Shown here one piece after another: positions 48,201-63,200 of a stretch of 64,000 nucleotides of DNA. Source of the stretch: Eopsaltria australis (Eukaryota > Chordata > Aves > Passeriformes > Petroicidae); assembly GCA_034509425.1 (NCBI GenBank), contig JAVTVJ010000121.1, forward strand, positions 1,550,001 through 1,614,000. The letters are read 5' to 3'. The stretch's first letter is position 1. Each line of letters starts with the position of its first letter. A program made the position numbers and the translations under genes. The notes under the pieces were generated by a model. The model saw only the letters and a list, made by a program, of their open reading frames with translations, had not been told where the DNA came from and did no database searches.

Positions 48201-51200
48201 TCTGCACTGAAAAAGAGACTGAGCTTGCACTCTGCAGTGAGAACAGAAACCATATCAATTCACAATACTGGCAGTTAACACAAGACTGTAAAATCCATAC
48301 CCCCTTTATGCAAACTTGGGTGTTCCTGTTGCACACTGTGAAGTTTTCTTTGGGTTCAGATATTGGGCAGAGAGCACTGACACCATTACACATTCCCTCC
48401 TTAGCACAGTCAGAGTCATTCCGACACTTATCTGTCCTCGATTTGAAGTCACACTGGGCAGTGCAGCACGGGCCTTGGCTGGGGCTGGAAAGAGACACAG
48501 ACTGTGGATGCCAAGAAAAAGCATGAACCATTCCAAACAAACCATTCACCCTGAAACCTACTCAACCACTCAACAAATTTCTGACTTGTGTTAATCAAGA
48601 TGTGACTTGAAAATATTTTTTCCCATAGCATAATTATGCTATGTACTTCTCATTCATTGTATAAAGTATTTTAGACAAAATCAGTACTTCTATAAAAATG
48701 CAGGTAAGCAGATTCCGATTCTGTAACACCCATTAAAGTTTCCACTAAATGTCCAAAATTAAAGTGTAGTGTAACACATGCACAATACCTGCAGTTTTTG
48801 CCTGGTCTTAACTTGCATTTTTTATCTTCTGGTTGGTTTGCATCATAACAGCAGTCATCTTTACACTGGTCACTGTATCCACAATCACACTGTTCTCCTT
48901 GTTCAACCAGTCCATTACCACAGATGGGCTGCCCAGACTCTGAAAAATGCCAGTATATTTAAGTAAAAAGCAGTACAAAGAATATGCAAATATTTATAAA
49001 TGTTAACAGGCATCCAGCTAATCACGACTGGAAGAGCCTGGTCAAGCTGGACTTGAGACCAGGGCTCAAGTCAACTTGCATTACTGCTTGCCATTACTTG
49101 TTTAGTCATTCCCACAATTCACAGAATTTTAAGCCTCTAAATAAAAGGTTTTGGCTGATAACAGTGGGAGTGTAAGAACAAGCTTTCTGCTCAGTCTCCA
49201 AGGGAGCTGCATCCTTTCCTGCCCTCCTTTAACAGTCAGAGGACCTTAAGCAAAGGCTGATGGTACTGGGGTGAACTACTCCAAAATCCAAACCTAATGA
49301 GGAGATGTGCAAACCTATGTGAGCAGGAGCTCACAATATTTGTGAGAGCTCACACATCAGACTCCAGAAAGAAAAATTCATGCAAAATTGTTTTCAACAT
49401 CTAAATAGGATTCCCTGTAGTTTCATATGTGCTCCTTACCTCTAGTCCTTTCACAATGAGCATGACTGAAAGCAGTCTGACCCTGTTTGTTTACTCCCTC
49501 CCACCAGGCATTTACAAAGCCAGAGAAGAGCCTCCCCCAGCCTTCCCTGCTCCACACTAAACAGGCTCTCTTGGACTCTCCTCATATGTCAGATGCTCCA
49601 ATCCCTTAATAATCCTTGTGGCCCTTTGCTGGACTCACTCCAGTATGTCCTGCTGTTTCTGTGCTGGGCAGCCCAGAACTTGACACAGTACTGGATATCT
49701 CAAATTCAATTCTTTACTTGCAGAATCTTTCAGTAAATTAAAAAAAAAAAAAATTAAGATAAATAAAAATAAATAAAATATTTTTAATTAAGTATTACAG
49801 TAGTATCTTAGCCATTCTGCTTTCAGGGGGATTAAATACATACCAACAAAACAATTATTTCTCTTTTTCTCAAGAACTTGGCTGATATTTCGAATGCTGC
49901 AGATAGAGAACTTATTGTTGTTATGTTTGTCCCCAGACGTAGCTCTTGCATACATGATATAATTGCCATTTTCCTTCTGTCCCAAGTTCTTGGACTCTCC
50001 AGGAGTGCACTCCATTCCAGAATCATGCTGCAAAACAGGTATTTTACAACATCTCAATCATGGTAGGTGCAAAAATAACCTGAATTTCACAGCATCAACA
50101 CAGAATAAAAAAATAAACCACCACCTTACACTCTCAGATCTCTTCAATACAAAAACTGTATGTAAACCCAAGGTTTGATTTTGGGTTCTCTTTGGTCTAC
50201 TGTTGTTTTTGTTTCCCCCAAGACAACAGTAACAAGTATCTAATTTCTTAAGTTTCATCTTATTTGCAGTCTTGGTAATGTACCCCCAAGCGCATGTCCT
50301 GGAAAGAATTCTGACTTGGAAAAGCTGCCATCTCCTAAAAAGAATGGCTTTATGATCACAAAAGGGTAGTCAGCATTCTGTGGAATAAAAGGAGGAGGAG
50401 TTAACAGAAACCAAGTCCATTCTTCTTGTTTGCTTTGAGGGAGGTACAAAGAGAACTTCAAAACAGAGCAGGAGTCTGTCAGACTGTGACTACATCTACA
50501 ATACCCAGGGTGAGGAATGAAATGCATTACACATTGGCAAAACAAAGAGCCTCATGCTTTCAAGCTTGCCACAAACAAGTTGCATCCCTAAATGACTGTG
50601 AAACAGTTCTGCTCAAAAACATTCTTCATAGTATCCTAAATTCCTCCACTATTTTCTTAGATAAACTTGTAAGTATAAATCATCTAACACAAATGTGAGC
50701 CACTTGTTTAATAAAGTATCATCTTCATAAATTTTGCAGTGCTTCTTCCTCCTCTCCAGCATAAAGTACAATACATTGAACAAGATTCGTGTGACCCTAC
50801 TCTTCATAAAGACAGGGAAGTATTTAGGGAACAATAATAAAGTACCTTTGTAAGGGACAGAACTAATATAAACAAACAATTCACAAAATTCACTGTTGCA
50901 CCAGTGTTGTCAAACACTCATAAAAAGGCTCGGTTGCCATCCACTTTGTCTGTATAAAGTGTCATGGAGTCAGGACTCTGCTTTCCTTTTTTACAAGAAG
51001 TAAAACCTCCATTTCTAAATCACACCCTTTGAAATGGCTGAGAGTGAGTTAACAGATCACCAGTAATACTTACAGGGGAACCAAAGTTATGCCCAACCTC
51101 ATGGGCAAAAGTAATGTGAGAAACCTTGGGGGGCACATGAGAGCCATAGTTCTGGACAGTGATGATTCCAGTGTTCAGAGACTTCTTCTTACCATCTGAA

Positions 51201-54200
51201 TACAATTTGCTTTTCTCACATATTCCACCAGAGCTTCCTGCGTTCAGACAAAAGTACAACAAGCACACATTTAGGGAAAGAAGTGTTATGTCACTTGTCT
51301 ATTGACATCCAGGGCAACAAACAGTTTGCCTCTGCAGGTGTACACACTAAGAATTCTTCTCTATAATTAATATCAACACAACCTTGAAAATAGATTAGAT
51401 TTATTGATCAGTTTAAAAGATGTGGTTTCTACCTTTCCTTCTAGTGCCTACCTACAATACTTTATCTCATAGCACTGAAGGCTTGTACAGAATTACCTGA
51501 AGGGGCTCCAACCCAAGCCAGACCAAGGACTCCATCATCAAAATCACGGTCTGTAAACACATAGGCCAAGCAATAATCATCATGATTCTGTTCCGAGTTC
51601 AGTTCCAGAAACTTTTCCACACCAATGTTAGGAAATCTAAAGGGATTGGAAGAGTCCTTCTCATCTACAGTTGTGTTAATCTAAAAGTAAATTAAAACAA
51701 ACTGTAAGACAGCATTCCTTTCCACTTGCACATGCCAGCTAAGAGGCTTACTGTTGTCAGTACCTTGCTATGTTACGTAGTTAAAGACATGGTTTAAAAT
51801 TTAAAAGCCTTGATTGTAAATTACCACCCCAATACTTGGAAAACAAAGTGCCACAATAAATGAAGAACTGCATTTGTGTAGTAAATCCCCATTCTCTTTT
51901 TTCCTTCTACTTCCTTTCCATCAGTACCCAAAAATTTGTATTGACCCTCCTAAATGATCACTTTTACAAGGAAGTCTCAACCTGGATAGCCATCCTCTAT
52001 TTTAGTATTAAAGTTCTTGGAGAATAGCAATAGTTTATTCACCACACAACAATGTTGCTGAAACAGAGTAAGTTGATTCCTACAGAAAAACCGACCACAG
52101 CTTAATAACAGAAGTAGTGGGTTTTTGACAACAAACACTAAAACCAAACCAAATAAACGGTTTAGGGCATCATATACTGCAGAGACATTTGTGCTAAAGA
52201 ACTGTCATAAAACTATAAATGGGTACAAGTGAACAGGACATTTGAAGAATACAGCCTCCAAGCAGCATCAGTGAAGCTGAAAGCATTTCCAACACAACTT
52301 ACTCTGATTCGTTTCACCATGAAGCTGATGTTGCGGATCCCTGAAAAATCTGTGGACTGGTAAATTGTGTCAATTGCTTTAACATGGCTGGAAATCTGTT
52401 GAAAACAAAACTACAGTTCAGAGATCTGTGCACTACACTATAGCTTACCTTAAACAGCAACAACTGCAAGGCCTACACTTCTACAATATATGATACTGTG
52501 CTATAGGAACTCTTAACAGGCCTTTTGAATTAAATGGTGGCACATAATGGAAATAAATCACTACCAGTGATTTATCATGGTACCTGCATCACCACCATGC
52601 CAGATATCACCAAAGGATTTTGCCATTTGGTTTTTTTTAACACATAATTCTATCAACTTTCAGACAGCTGTTTGTGACACTCCTTTATTCACTGCTTTGG
52701 TAAGACAACACTGTAGTTGAAATTGTATTCAAAGCACTGTATTTCTTTTGCGGCGAAAAAATTTTACTTGTTACAGATTTATTCTTTAATTTCTGGTAGA
52801 ACAAAAATGTGGAAAAACTAATAATTTACCTTTTCTAAGAGCACAAAAATGCTAACTCACTAAAAAGCTGATTTTGAAGGTGATTTCAGAGCTTTGAAAA
52901 ATGTTACTTGAATTGCCTACGTACAGTGTGATAAATAAATAGTAAAATTCAGATCTGCAAGTGGCATTGAAACTCCAAACTTCAGAAGTATCTTAACATG
53001 CTAGCTATATTTTTAGCAAATTATTAGCAAAAAGGCTAAATCATATTGACCCTTCTCCCAGTTAATAATATATTGACAAATGAAAAGCATCTTCCTTTAG
53101 CTGTCACTGCTTTTTTAACCATCCACTATATCACTTACTACAGGAATAGATCTCAGCATCATTAGCTCACAGGGTTTTGAGCTAGAATTTCAAAGGCAAG
53201 CCTATACAAGTGTTAAAACAGAGGCTTGGTAGGCTGTTAAACAGGACAGAACTCTTCAGGAAATAATATTTTTCTGAGTAAGAATTGAGAACAGTCAGAC
53301 TGCAAGTCCTGCTCAGAGGCACTAAACACCACAGCTGCCATTAAAGGAAGCACAAGTACCCAGGACGTTTGTCACAGAAACATCTTTTTAGCAAAATAAA
53401 AAATGCTGTTTCAATTATGTCAAGACCACCTTAACAAAAGAAACAAGACATTATAAACTAAAGAAGCAAAAATACACGCAGATAAATTACATGAAATTTA
53501 TCAGGACTACCCGAAGCAAAAGCAGGTGATTTAAAGCAAAGGAATTGGAAATACCTGTGCAATCACAGCTTCCCTGGTTCCATAATGCTTGTAGAATAAA
53601 TGATCAGTCTGGATATACAGCTGACATGTGTTTTTTTCAGCCTGAGTGGCACGCTTTTTTCTCAAAAGCTGTGGATCATCCTTCTTAGGCTCTTCAACAG
53701 GCTTCTACATAAGCACAGGAAAGAAATACATTAATTTTGTAGATCTACATGCTGCCCTAGATTACCTAAAAATAACAATGGTTCTAAACATACTCCACTA
53801 ATACAAACAGATTTTCATTCTTTTTCTTTAACTTTCAAAGTTTGAATCTTGAATTAAGTACATTATGCTCAGTTTTCAAATACTTTGAATGTAATCTTAG
53901 CAAAAGCTCTCTCTGCATTTAATTTTATATTACAAAAGACAGTGTTACATAGATTCTTTTCATTCATGTGATCTTTGGAATTTTTCTTTTTTAGAATTCT
54001 TTTCTAAGATAAAGAAATAGTTGGTAGATTAGGGAAAAAAAATCAGCACTGCTGGGCCTTAACTACACCTTCCCTGACACCATTTATTTCAAATTGTAAT
54101 TACCTTAGCTGCCTCAGCTAACAGAAATGTTTAAGCATTTCAGCATGGAATAAATGGACACTGATCATGAATTAAAGGAACACTGGTTAGTCAAAGTGGT

Positions 54201-57200
54201 ATCTGGTAGCACACTGGCCTTACAGCACTCACAGGTTGATGGCCCTCTCTCTCCATAAAGTTTTACAAGCAAATTTTTGGGAAAGCATGTTATTGTTACC
54301 AATGCTGAAAAATGCATTAATGTTGACAACTTCTGGAGTCACAACATAATTAAACTAAGTTGCTGATGCTATTTAACAAGCCATATTGCATAGTTTTCTT
54401 GGTATATATTTAACTGACACCACAAAATTATGCCAAGACTTGGAACAGCTCAGAACACAGCTAAGTCTAAAAGAAACTCAGTAACTTGCTGTTGGAAAAA
54501 AAAAATTTCATGACATGTGGTGCAAACCTGAAGGCAAACCCATTGTAGGACTCTTATCTTTGTACACAAGCTCCTTCCACAGGACACTTACCTCTCACAG
54601 CAGCCAATCTGGAACATGCTGTAACCCCTTCAACTGACAGGGTTGGTAGGAAGACCCTCCCACCAATACCACTTAATTTTCCACTGAAAGCACTCATATC
54701 CCAAGTGTGTTACATTAACATAACTTGAAAATCTAGAAGTTATTACTCTTTAGAACCAATGTATTACTTGGAGATCAAGGGATCTTGAAACTCTTCCTTC
54801 TCAATTGCAATGAAGTATATTCCTCATTTCAAGCTTGATTTCCACATCCATCTAAAATTCTAACTGTTGAAAAATTTGAGATCATGTAGGTTTCATTAGG
54901 ACTATAAGTAGCACATCTGTGCTACAGAAGCAGTAAGAAAAAGAATTTAGAAATTTATGTTAAAAAGGAGCCTCCACTGATAATTTAAGTATCTCACAGT
55001 GTGGAGGGGGATGGCTCATCAAAAGTAAAGAAGACAACATACAAGAAATAGGAAGTTATCACACTAACTACTAATCAACATAATCCATTAGCCTTTGTTG
55101 TACCTCTGTTGTTGGTTCTTCTATACCAGTCATCTGGTACTTCTGCATTCTTTCAAATACTGAATGATCTGCACAACCTCCTTGTGGTCCATATTTATGT
55201 GGATATTCTAAAAAGAGGAAGGCCAGGTTGAGTTTTCAAATTCCAAGTACAAGTCCAAAATATGGCTGCATCACTGCAACTTATTCAGTTTGTGTCCAAT
55301 ATTGTGCATGTGGTTTGAGGGAAGCATTAGAAGATTCAAGGTTTATAGAGCTTTTTTTCATTAAACATTTCTACTAAAACATTCTTAGTTTTACAAACAG
55401 AACAAAACCGACATTTGCTTCTTAACATTATTTTCTCAGGCAGCACAAAAAAATATGATGAGCAGTGTCTAACATAAGAATGAGAGCTTTTATTTACATG
55501 TCTGTACCCACTTGCTTCAACTAAAAGCAGCCTTCAAAAAGTAACAGCACAATAGAAAGTTATTAGAGATCAAGTAGACTAAAGACTGCTTAGGTAAGAG
55601 AAAGGGTTTTTAAGCTACTTGGTATGAGAGGACCTGACTATTTTATTCATCTTCCACAGGTTTTTTTGATGTTTTCACATTATGAACTACCGATACATAA
55701 GAAAGGAAATGCTAATGGATAGAACCATGGTTTAGTTAACCACTACTAGTTAGTAAGACATGCTGGAGATCCAAACTAGTGAGAATATCCTACAATCACC
55801 TGTTTAACAATGGCAACTCTTGCAACAGTTGCCAGTGCAGACCTCATTGCACAGGGGAATGTGCTTCAGACAAATGCTAAGTTTTACTGTCAGTACCTAC
55901 TGCAGATTTGTAACCTGTGGTCACAGAAGGTTCCTTTGGAAATGAGAAATAGCGAATACTTGTCCCTTTGATTTCTTTGCAGATTTGATCCCATCATAAA
56001 TTGGTGCCCAAGTAAGAAATAACGGAATGCAGACTATGGTAGCCACAGATTTCAATACTTAACGAGTCAGTTTCTGTAGGGCAAACCACAGTTTGAGCAC
56101 CATGTCAACAGAGTTCCATCTTTTGTCAGAAATGGGCAAATTTTACCAAGGTTTGGGTTTTTTTGGGAGTTGTAGGTTGGTTCATTTGGTTTTTATTTTT
56201 GTTTGGTGAGGGGGTGGTTGGTTTGGTTTTTTTTAAAAGAGTGGAGCTCCAAATTCACAGAGTAAATAGAACAGACATGTAAGAGCAGAATTGTAAAGCC
56301 CAGGCACCAGGGACCTGATGCCCACATCGTGCATTTCAGGTGATTTTTGCCCTGGACTAGCTCTAGTTTGGGCTGTGGAGTCAAGGCTTGGCAGCAGCTG
56401 GAGCACAGCAGATGTGCTCCCCTGGAGTATGGGCTCTGCTATGGTTTCATCTGACAGGTGCCTTTAATTATCTTTACTCTTATGCCTGTTTCCTACAGTC
56501 ATCCTGCATGATACTGTTAAACTATTGCAATATACAGCTTACCTTGTAAGTTTATTTCATGACTTGCTGCATATTAGTTTCCCTCATTTCAATTTCTACC
56601 ACCACACAAACACCACTTTTGAATTGCTGTCTCATCACATTCCTCCCAGCACAATTAGCCCTGGCACAGTGCCAGAAGAATGGAGAGAAAAAGAGAAAAT
56701 TATGTCCTTACTGTAAGTCCCCTCACCCAATTGGTTGCAGCACAGTAGTGGAACACTGACTTGGCTACAACCAATATTAAACAAAAAGAACCATTCTGTT
56801 GGGAGTCACCTTGTGCTTTTTGGGATCCTGTTTAGTATCACTAGACTGTCGATACGATGCCTCCCTTCTTCATCTCCACCATCCTTTTTCCTCCCACTAT
56901 AGTATTAAAACATTCTACTGTACTTAGTCTACAGCAAATTTTCATTATCTATGACTTGACTTCACACCACTGACTGTTTATCTCTGCAATAAGAGACACC
57001 CAGGGGCAGGAGCAATGGCCCATCCTGCCTTTCCCCCACACACTGCCCCTGCAGAAAACCACTGGATCCTGAAAGCAACTCCTGCAGGAGCCCCATTCTG
57101 AAACATTCTGACAACTGACAGAACAGTACTGGAAATAAATGCTCTCAGTGTATTACACAAAATAATCTGTCTTTTCTCTATATCTTGTTTCCCAAAGATG

Positions 57201-60200
57201 TTAGGAAATCCCTTAACATATTTTTTATACTGACTGCCTGCAATTCAAGTATTTCTCACTTCAAAAGTAATAATCTAGTAAGAAACACTTTAAAGCCATG
57301 ACAGTTAAAATTACAAAAAAATGAACACAAAACTGTCTGCAATAGCAATTGCCAAGGTTTTACATGTGCTGGAAAAGACAAATGCCCCAGGCACAGATTT
57401 GAAACCACTCTGCTAATCACAGGAGACAGGTAATACAGGTTAGTTCACTTTGGAACCATTTCTAACTTACACGGAAAGTTGCACATGAAGTTCTCATTTG
57501 CTAAATGCTGAACTACCCCCAAACAGTGAAGGCAACATTCCCTCATCATCTTTTGAGACTTCCTATTTCCATCACTCCCTGCAGCAGTTCCCTTTTCAAA
57601 TTTCTGAAGCTAAGCAAGAACTACATGGTGCCAGATGACTTGGGCAGTTTTGACCCACAAGACAGAAGTCTGATCCATGCTCTTGGGAAGCTTTTCAGTG
57701 CTCTGAGATGTGCCAGCTTTCTGTGCAGCCTTCTGCCAGCTCTTTGGGATCAAAGAGCTTCTTAGCCTATCCCTACCACAATCCTGTGAAGTGAAAAGGA
57801 AAAAAACCTGCCTTCACCATGAAATGATTGCTTACAGTGAATGCAGAGTTGAGGAGGAAACAGAAGACTATTTTCAGAGCTACAGTAGAAGAGGTTCAAT
57901 CTTGTAACTAGAAAAAATCATTAGGCAAAAAAATCCCTGACTTTTTCTTTTCCAGTACTGCCCGTTTTCAGGTTTTGTACATCCTGGAAGAATGTTAAAA
58001 AGAATAAAGAGTAGAAAAAAATAACAATAAATCTAAAATCCACTTGCAAAATCTTGTCATTTCATGCTTTCGACAAAATGTCTTATTCTAACTAGATGGC
58101 AGATGATTTTTAATGATATTTACAATTCCAGATGCTCAAAATGAGATTTTTTTCCTTTTATGATGTACTACCTTCCACAAAGATATGCCTGAAGATTTGG
58201 TTTTCCTTCTTCTAATTATCAGTAAATGGTATGATCTGTTAAGCATTCAGGTTAACTACTTAATAATTACTGGATTTAGGCATCTTGGGCAAGGATTACA
58301 TCAAACTTCCACTACAAATGATGAAAACTTAATTCCTTAACAGCCATAGAGATTTACTCAATACGAGCAAAAGCAATAATGTAAAAATAGAACTCAAATG
58401 TAAGCAGATACAAAAAAAAAAATCATTATTTCAGATTTCATTTGCAACACTCTGTGACACTGTGCTCCCATGACAATTGTCATCACAATGTGATGAAAAA
58501 AACAGGTCCTCATTAATAACAGTTTGCAATGGTCGGTCCATTCAGCAGATAGGGCTTTGCAAAATTACAAACCACTTCACTTCCTGTTCTTAGTTGCATG
58601 GTCCTTCCAAGACCATAAAGACAATTAAGTGACCATGTTAATTTTCCTGTAAACTGTTAATCCAAAGAAATACTGATTTTGTATTTTACAGTAGGAACCC
58701 AGGGATACACTTGAAGCAAATATGATTTAAATAAAGCAAATATATCCTCATCCTGAAAGAAATGTCTCCTAAGTATCTTAATGTAAACAGCAATTTGCAA
58801 CTTTCTAACCCTAAGTTATAGAACAGTTTGACCAAGACTAGTTTAGAAACTAAAATCATTCAACTTGTGTTTCAAGTCATGAATAGAAGGCTGCTTTCCA
58901 CTGGTCACCAGATCCACTGTAACAGACAAAAGCTGCCTTATAAAGTTGACAATATAATCCCCATTTACAAAACAACTTTTGTTTAACTACTGAAAAAGAA
59001 CTCATTGAGATGCTAATCATATGTTGCATTGTGGTTTCTGAAAAGCACTAAAAAGCATATTGTTTCAAAAGGCTGAAACATGGCTGACCAAAAAAATACC
59101 CAAATTAAAGCAAAGATGACTTTTTGCCTCATTCTCTCCCGAGTTAGGGATGTGATCATTTCTGCTGCTTTTGTTCTACAGAAGATTGCAGTGCTCTGAC
59201 TCTATTCCACGAAAGCCAGCTTTAGATTAGAGCAATGACAACAAATTAACAACAAATCTACTATAAACCTTAGCTTTTTTGCGTTGTTGGGGTTTTTTTT
59301 GGAGCTGCAGTTCAATGCCAAAGTAGTTCTCATGAAAGATAAAAATAATTTAGCTTCAAAAGCACTCTTCAGAAAAAGAAAGAAGCAGTTGTATACTCCA
59401 GATATTTCAGACAACAGAAATATAGGGGGGATCTATGATCCCAAGGACTGAAGTGACACTACACAATCAGAACACAGGCACATCAGACTGCACTGGCAGC
59501 AACCAACAGGAGTGATGTGTTTTTAAATAGTGCTGCTTAGACTGTGCTCCAGGATGGGCTATTTTCAACCCTGCTGAGCAAGCAGCAATGTTCACTCACT
59601 TGGTGATTTGGAAGCCATACTGTACTGCTGCCTTCATGTGGCTCACTGGAATAGATTTAGACCATCCCCTCTGATAATCTGATTTTGTTACTAACTGATG
59701 GTTTTGATGCACTAGATTCAAGAGGAAAAACAATGTAAGCCAACATACCATCACCTGAATAATTAAAAACACCCCAGCATACTCTGCTTTCATTCACTTT
59801 AAAAAGACATTAGTAAGAAGTAATTTCAACACTACTTTTCCCAGTTCCCAAAGCAATCCATTTACTCTCCCAACAGAGATCACTCCTACAAAACAGCAAT
59901 AGTAACTTTCATAAAATCAATTTATCTGCTTCTTTAAGGCACAGTTCTATTTCTGTCAGTATTCGATAACAGTGAAGAGTATTTTTAGTCACTCACTATT
60001 TACAGCATAAGGAACTGGGACACCAGACAATCTTCTTGCTTGTCTCAGCCTTTGAAAACTGGGCACATAACTCATGTCTCTTACTTTCCTCTTTTCAACA
60101 ATAAGGTGAGTTAATAAAACCCTTTATGAAGCTGACAGTGACTTATTTACACAAAGTCCTATGTAAGTGGAAGTCCAATATTCCCACTATCAAGCAGTGA

Positions 60201-63200
60201 AATGAACTGTTCAGTGAGACCTGTAAGATGCAACACAAAACTTAGAAGTATCAGGGAATTATTCACAGAAATGTTATGAAATATGTATCTTACAGTTCCC
60301 TACCAGACTTCAGTAACTTTTTTATCATTTTTCCCCCCACCACTCTCCTGCTACAGCAGCAAAGCCAGTAATACTCCAACTGTAGCTAACAGGGAAAACT
60401 AAAATGCCTTCTCCCCTTTGAACTGACTTCCCCCCTGCTGAACTGACCAGCAATGCTCTGTAGAGATGAAAATGAAGCTCATGCTGCAGTTTCTCTTTGA
60501 GAAATCAAAAACATGGAATGCTACTCCATGAAGTTATTCTCAAGTATGGATCTTGTAAGCACCAGGAAAATATACTCTTAGTCAGAAAACAAATACTGTT
60601 CACAAATCCAGTAAATGCTTTTGTTCACAAGCTCTTTAAAATTATGGAAATTCTATTTGGTTTTGGGTTAGTAATCATATTTACAGAATGAGATAACAGG
60701 AAGGACAAACATATTTGCCAGCTCACAGCAATTTTAATATACTCAGAGACAGCACACACACTACCACTGAAAGTAAAATACAAAAAACTCACCCAAATTT
60801 GCTGAGTTTTTAGTAGAGAAAGATCACTTCACTGCATTCACACAAGAGAAGTAATCAAGGACAGCCATATGCAATAACCCTGATTTTTTCACTGGCTTAC
60901 AGCAGAGAAAATTGTAATATACAAAGCCAAATAACAATCAGAAATTTTCCTCATCTAACTTCCTATTCTTTGACATTTCTTTGCACAATGCAGTCTCATT
61001 ATGACATACTTTGAAAATTATTTATACATATATCATTATCAGAGTGGCTCAAGTAATTTCTAATGATCAAATCCAAGCCTCTTCATCCAATTCCAAATGA
61101 GATTTCAAACTTGAGTCTTCTAGGGTTTGCACAAGGACCTGATGGGATGTGTTTTTAAATGAAATTATGGTTTAAATTGATTTTTAAGCAAGACTCAAGT
61201 CCTGAAGTTAGCTGGAAAGACAGTTTGTTAGTTTCAATAACCCAAAGTTAATCTTACACTGATGATGCTAACATCTACCTTTGATACCTCCTTGATCCTT
61301 GAAGGATTCAAACTTGGAATCACAACTTTATTGCGGTACTTTTGAGGTTCAATATAAACTAAGCATCAAACAAAACTGATCTGTATTACACCTGAAGACT
61401 GATCATACACACACAGGCAGGTACAGTGCAGGAGAAATCTGGTGCATCAGTTCTGAAGATGTAGAAGTATTTCACGGTACTTTTTCATCCTTCTGAGCAT
61501 TTGCAACTAAAGCTAGATTTTTGGGGCTATACTTGTCAAATTTAAGGACTATTCCCTGTACACTTCCATCAGCTATTGTGTAAAATGGGACATACTGGAT
61601 GCCACCACCTCTTCTAAAGAGCTCTCTGAAGGCACATGTGAGGGACACATGCAGGGGAAGCTTTTACTTCATACAAATGTCACCCTCACGAGACATAGGC
61701 AATCATTTAGTGACTTTAACTTTTATTATTTTTTATTTCCCAGATCACATGGAAGAGCAACCAATATAGATAATCTTAAGAATGTATTTTTCAAAGAAAC
61801 ATATATCCATGGGATAGGAAATGTACGGCTTGCACACTCAAGCCTGACTGCTAAGGATTTCTTAAAGTGGCAGAATAAAGACTGACTTTGGTTTGCCATA
61901 AATCTCTCTCACACCATAACTGCACATGAATCACTTGAAGACAGCACAATTCACAGTGTCATACACAAGCTGAAGTCTCATTTGATGCTTACAAATGGCT
62001 TACAGGTTTTGACATTTAATAAAAAAAATATTTCATCTGTAGCACAAAATGGAAGTACTCACTGATATCATCTTCATGATAAATGACAGAGTGGAATGGT
62101 AGGTTTCTGTCCTTTATGTATCTCTCTGCTGGCTCAATATAAAAGGTCCCACTGTGAGTTTGGATGAATCCTTCAAATTTTCCATCAATAACAGACCCAT
62201 GAGTAAAACTTCCCTGCTCACCTGTTAAGGGACAAAGTGCATTAGTTTTTTAATACCCTTCAAAAAGCTTTCAGCCCTGTGCAAACTTCAAACATCACAC
62301 TACCCAAGGTGTTAAGCACACTAGCACATGGTACTTGCATAATTATCTTGATCATGTACCAGTTCCCAACTGCTAAAAACCTGCATGAATTCTGGGGTTA
62401 TAAGATTCTGGGTACAGAAAGCCATGTCTGATTTTTCAAGACTAAGATTATCCATCAGTAAGACAAACAGTCACAGCAAAATCACAGTCACTAAGTCCAG
62501 CACCTTCCCAATCAGGTGCATAAATGATATGTTTAAAAAGCATGTAATGAAGAATTCAGCTTTGTATTTTAAAGCTGTTACATGCACAGCATATAATTCT
62601 ATAGTCAAATCCCATCCTTGTGCATCCATTCATACAATTAGAAATAATAAATAATAAAATCAGAGCCTATACAGCACTTTGAAAGCTTTCAAAGAAAGAT
62701 TTCCCTGTATTCAAGACACCCATTTCTCTCTTCAAGCATAATTCTCTTAAAACTGTAGCTAGGTTTAAACCTGGCATAGAGTGAATCTGTATTTGAAACA
62801 GTCACAAACAGGAAAAGTACAAATGTCAAAATTTAATCACTGACTGCTACAACATGCAGCACCCCAACAGCCTTTCCCATATAAAGGATGGAAGATTACT
62901 CTGCTAGAAGAGTGTTTATGTACTCCTCCACTGAGGAAAGTTCAGAATCACACTATCAAAAAGCCTTCTGACCTACTGAAAATAACTGGTAAATTGGTCT
63001 GCCTAGATGCATATGAAACCCTGTGTTTATTACTTTTCAAAGTTGAAAATGCTCACCTCAAGACTACAGAACATGGCTAAGAAAGCTCTCCAGGAAAACC
63101 AAACAAACAGTATAAAGAGGGGCAGAGTAAATCCTAATCCATTTCTTCTTTCCATCTGCTTTCCATTCTGCAATTCTTCATTTTTAATCAATTTTATCTT

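Larger units (their letters stand above)
48940..49843 (-). other. ADAM10: ADAM10 intron 10
   Basis: A 904-bp GT-AG intron that holds an old CR1 fragment at 49515-49700 and an A/T-only tract at 49737-49785. Confidence 0.85.

Noticed and set aside
49200..49380. Hairpin-like GTGAGC...GCTCAC sequences in ADAM10 intron 10
   Set aside because: They are short, imperfect and isolated; there is no RNA gene pattern.
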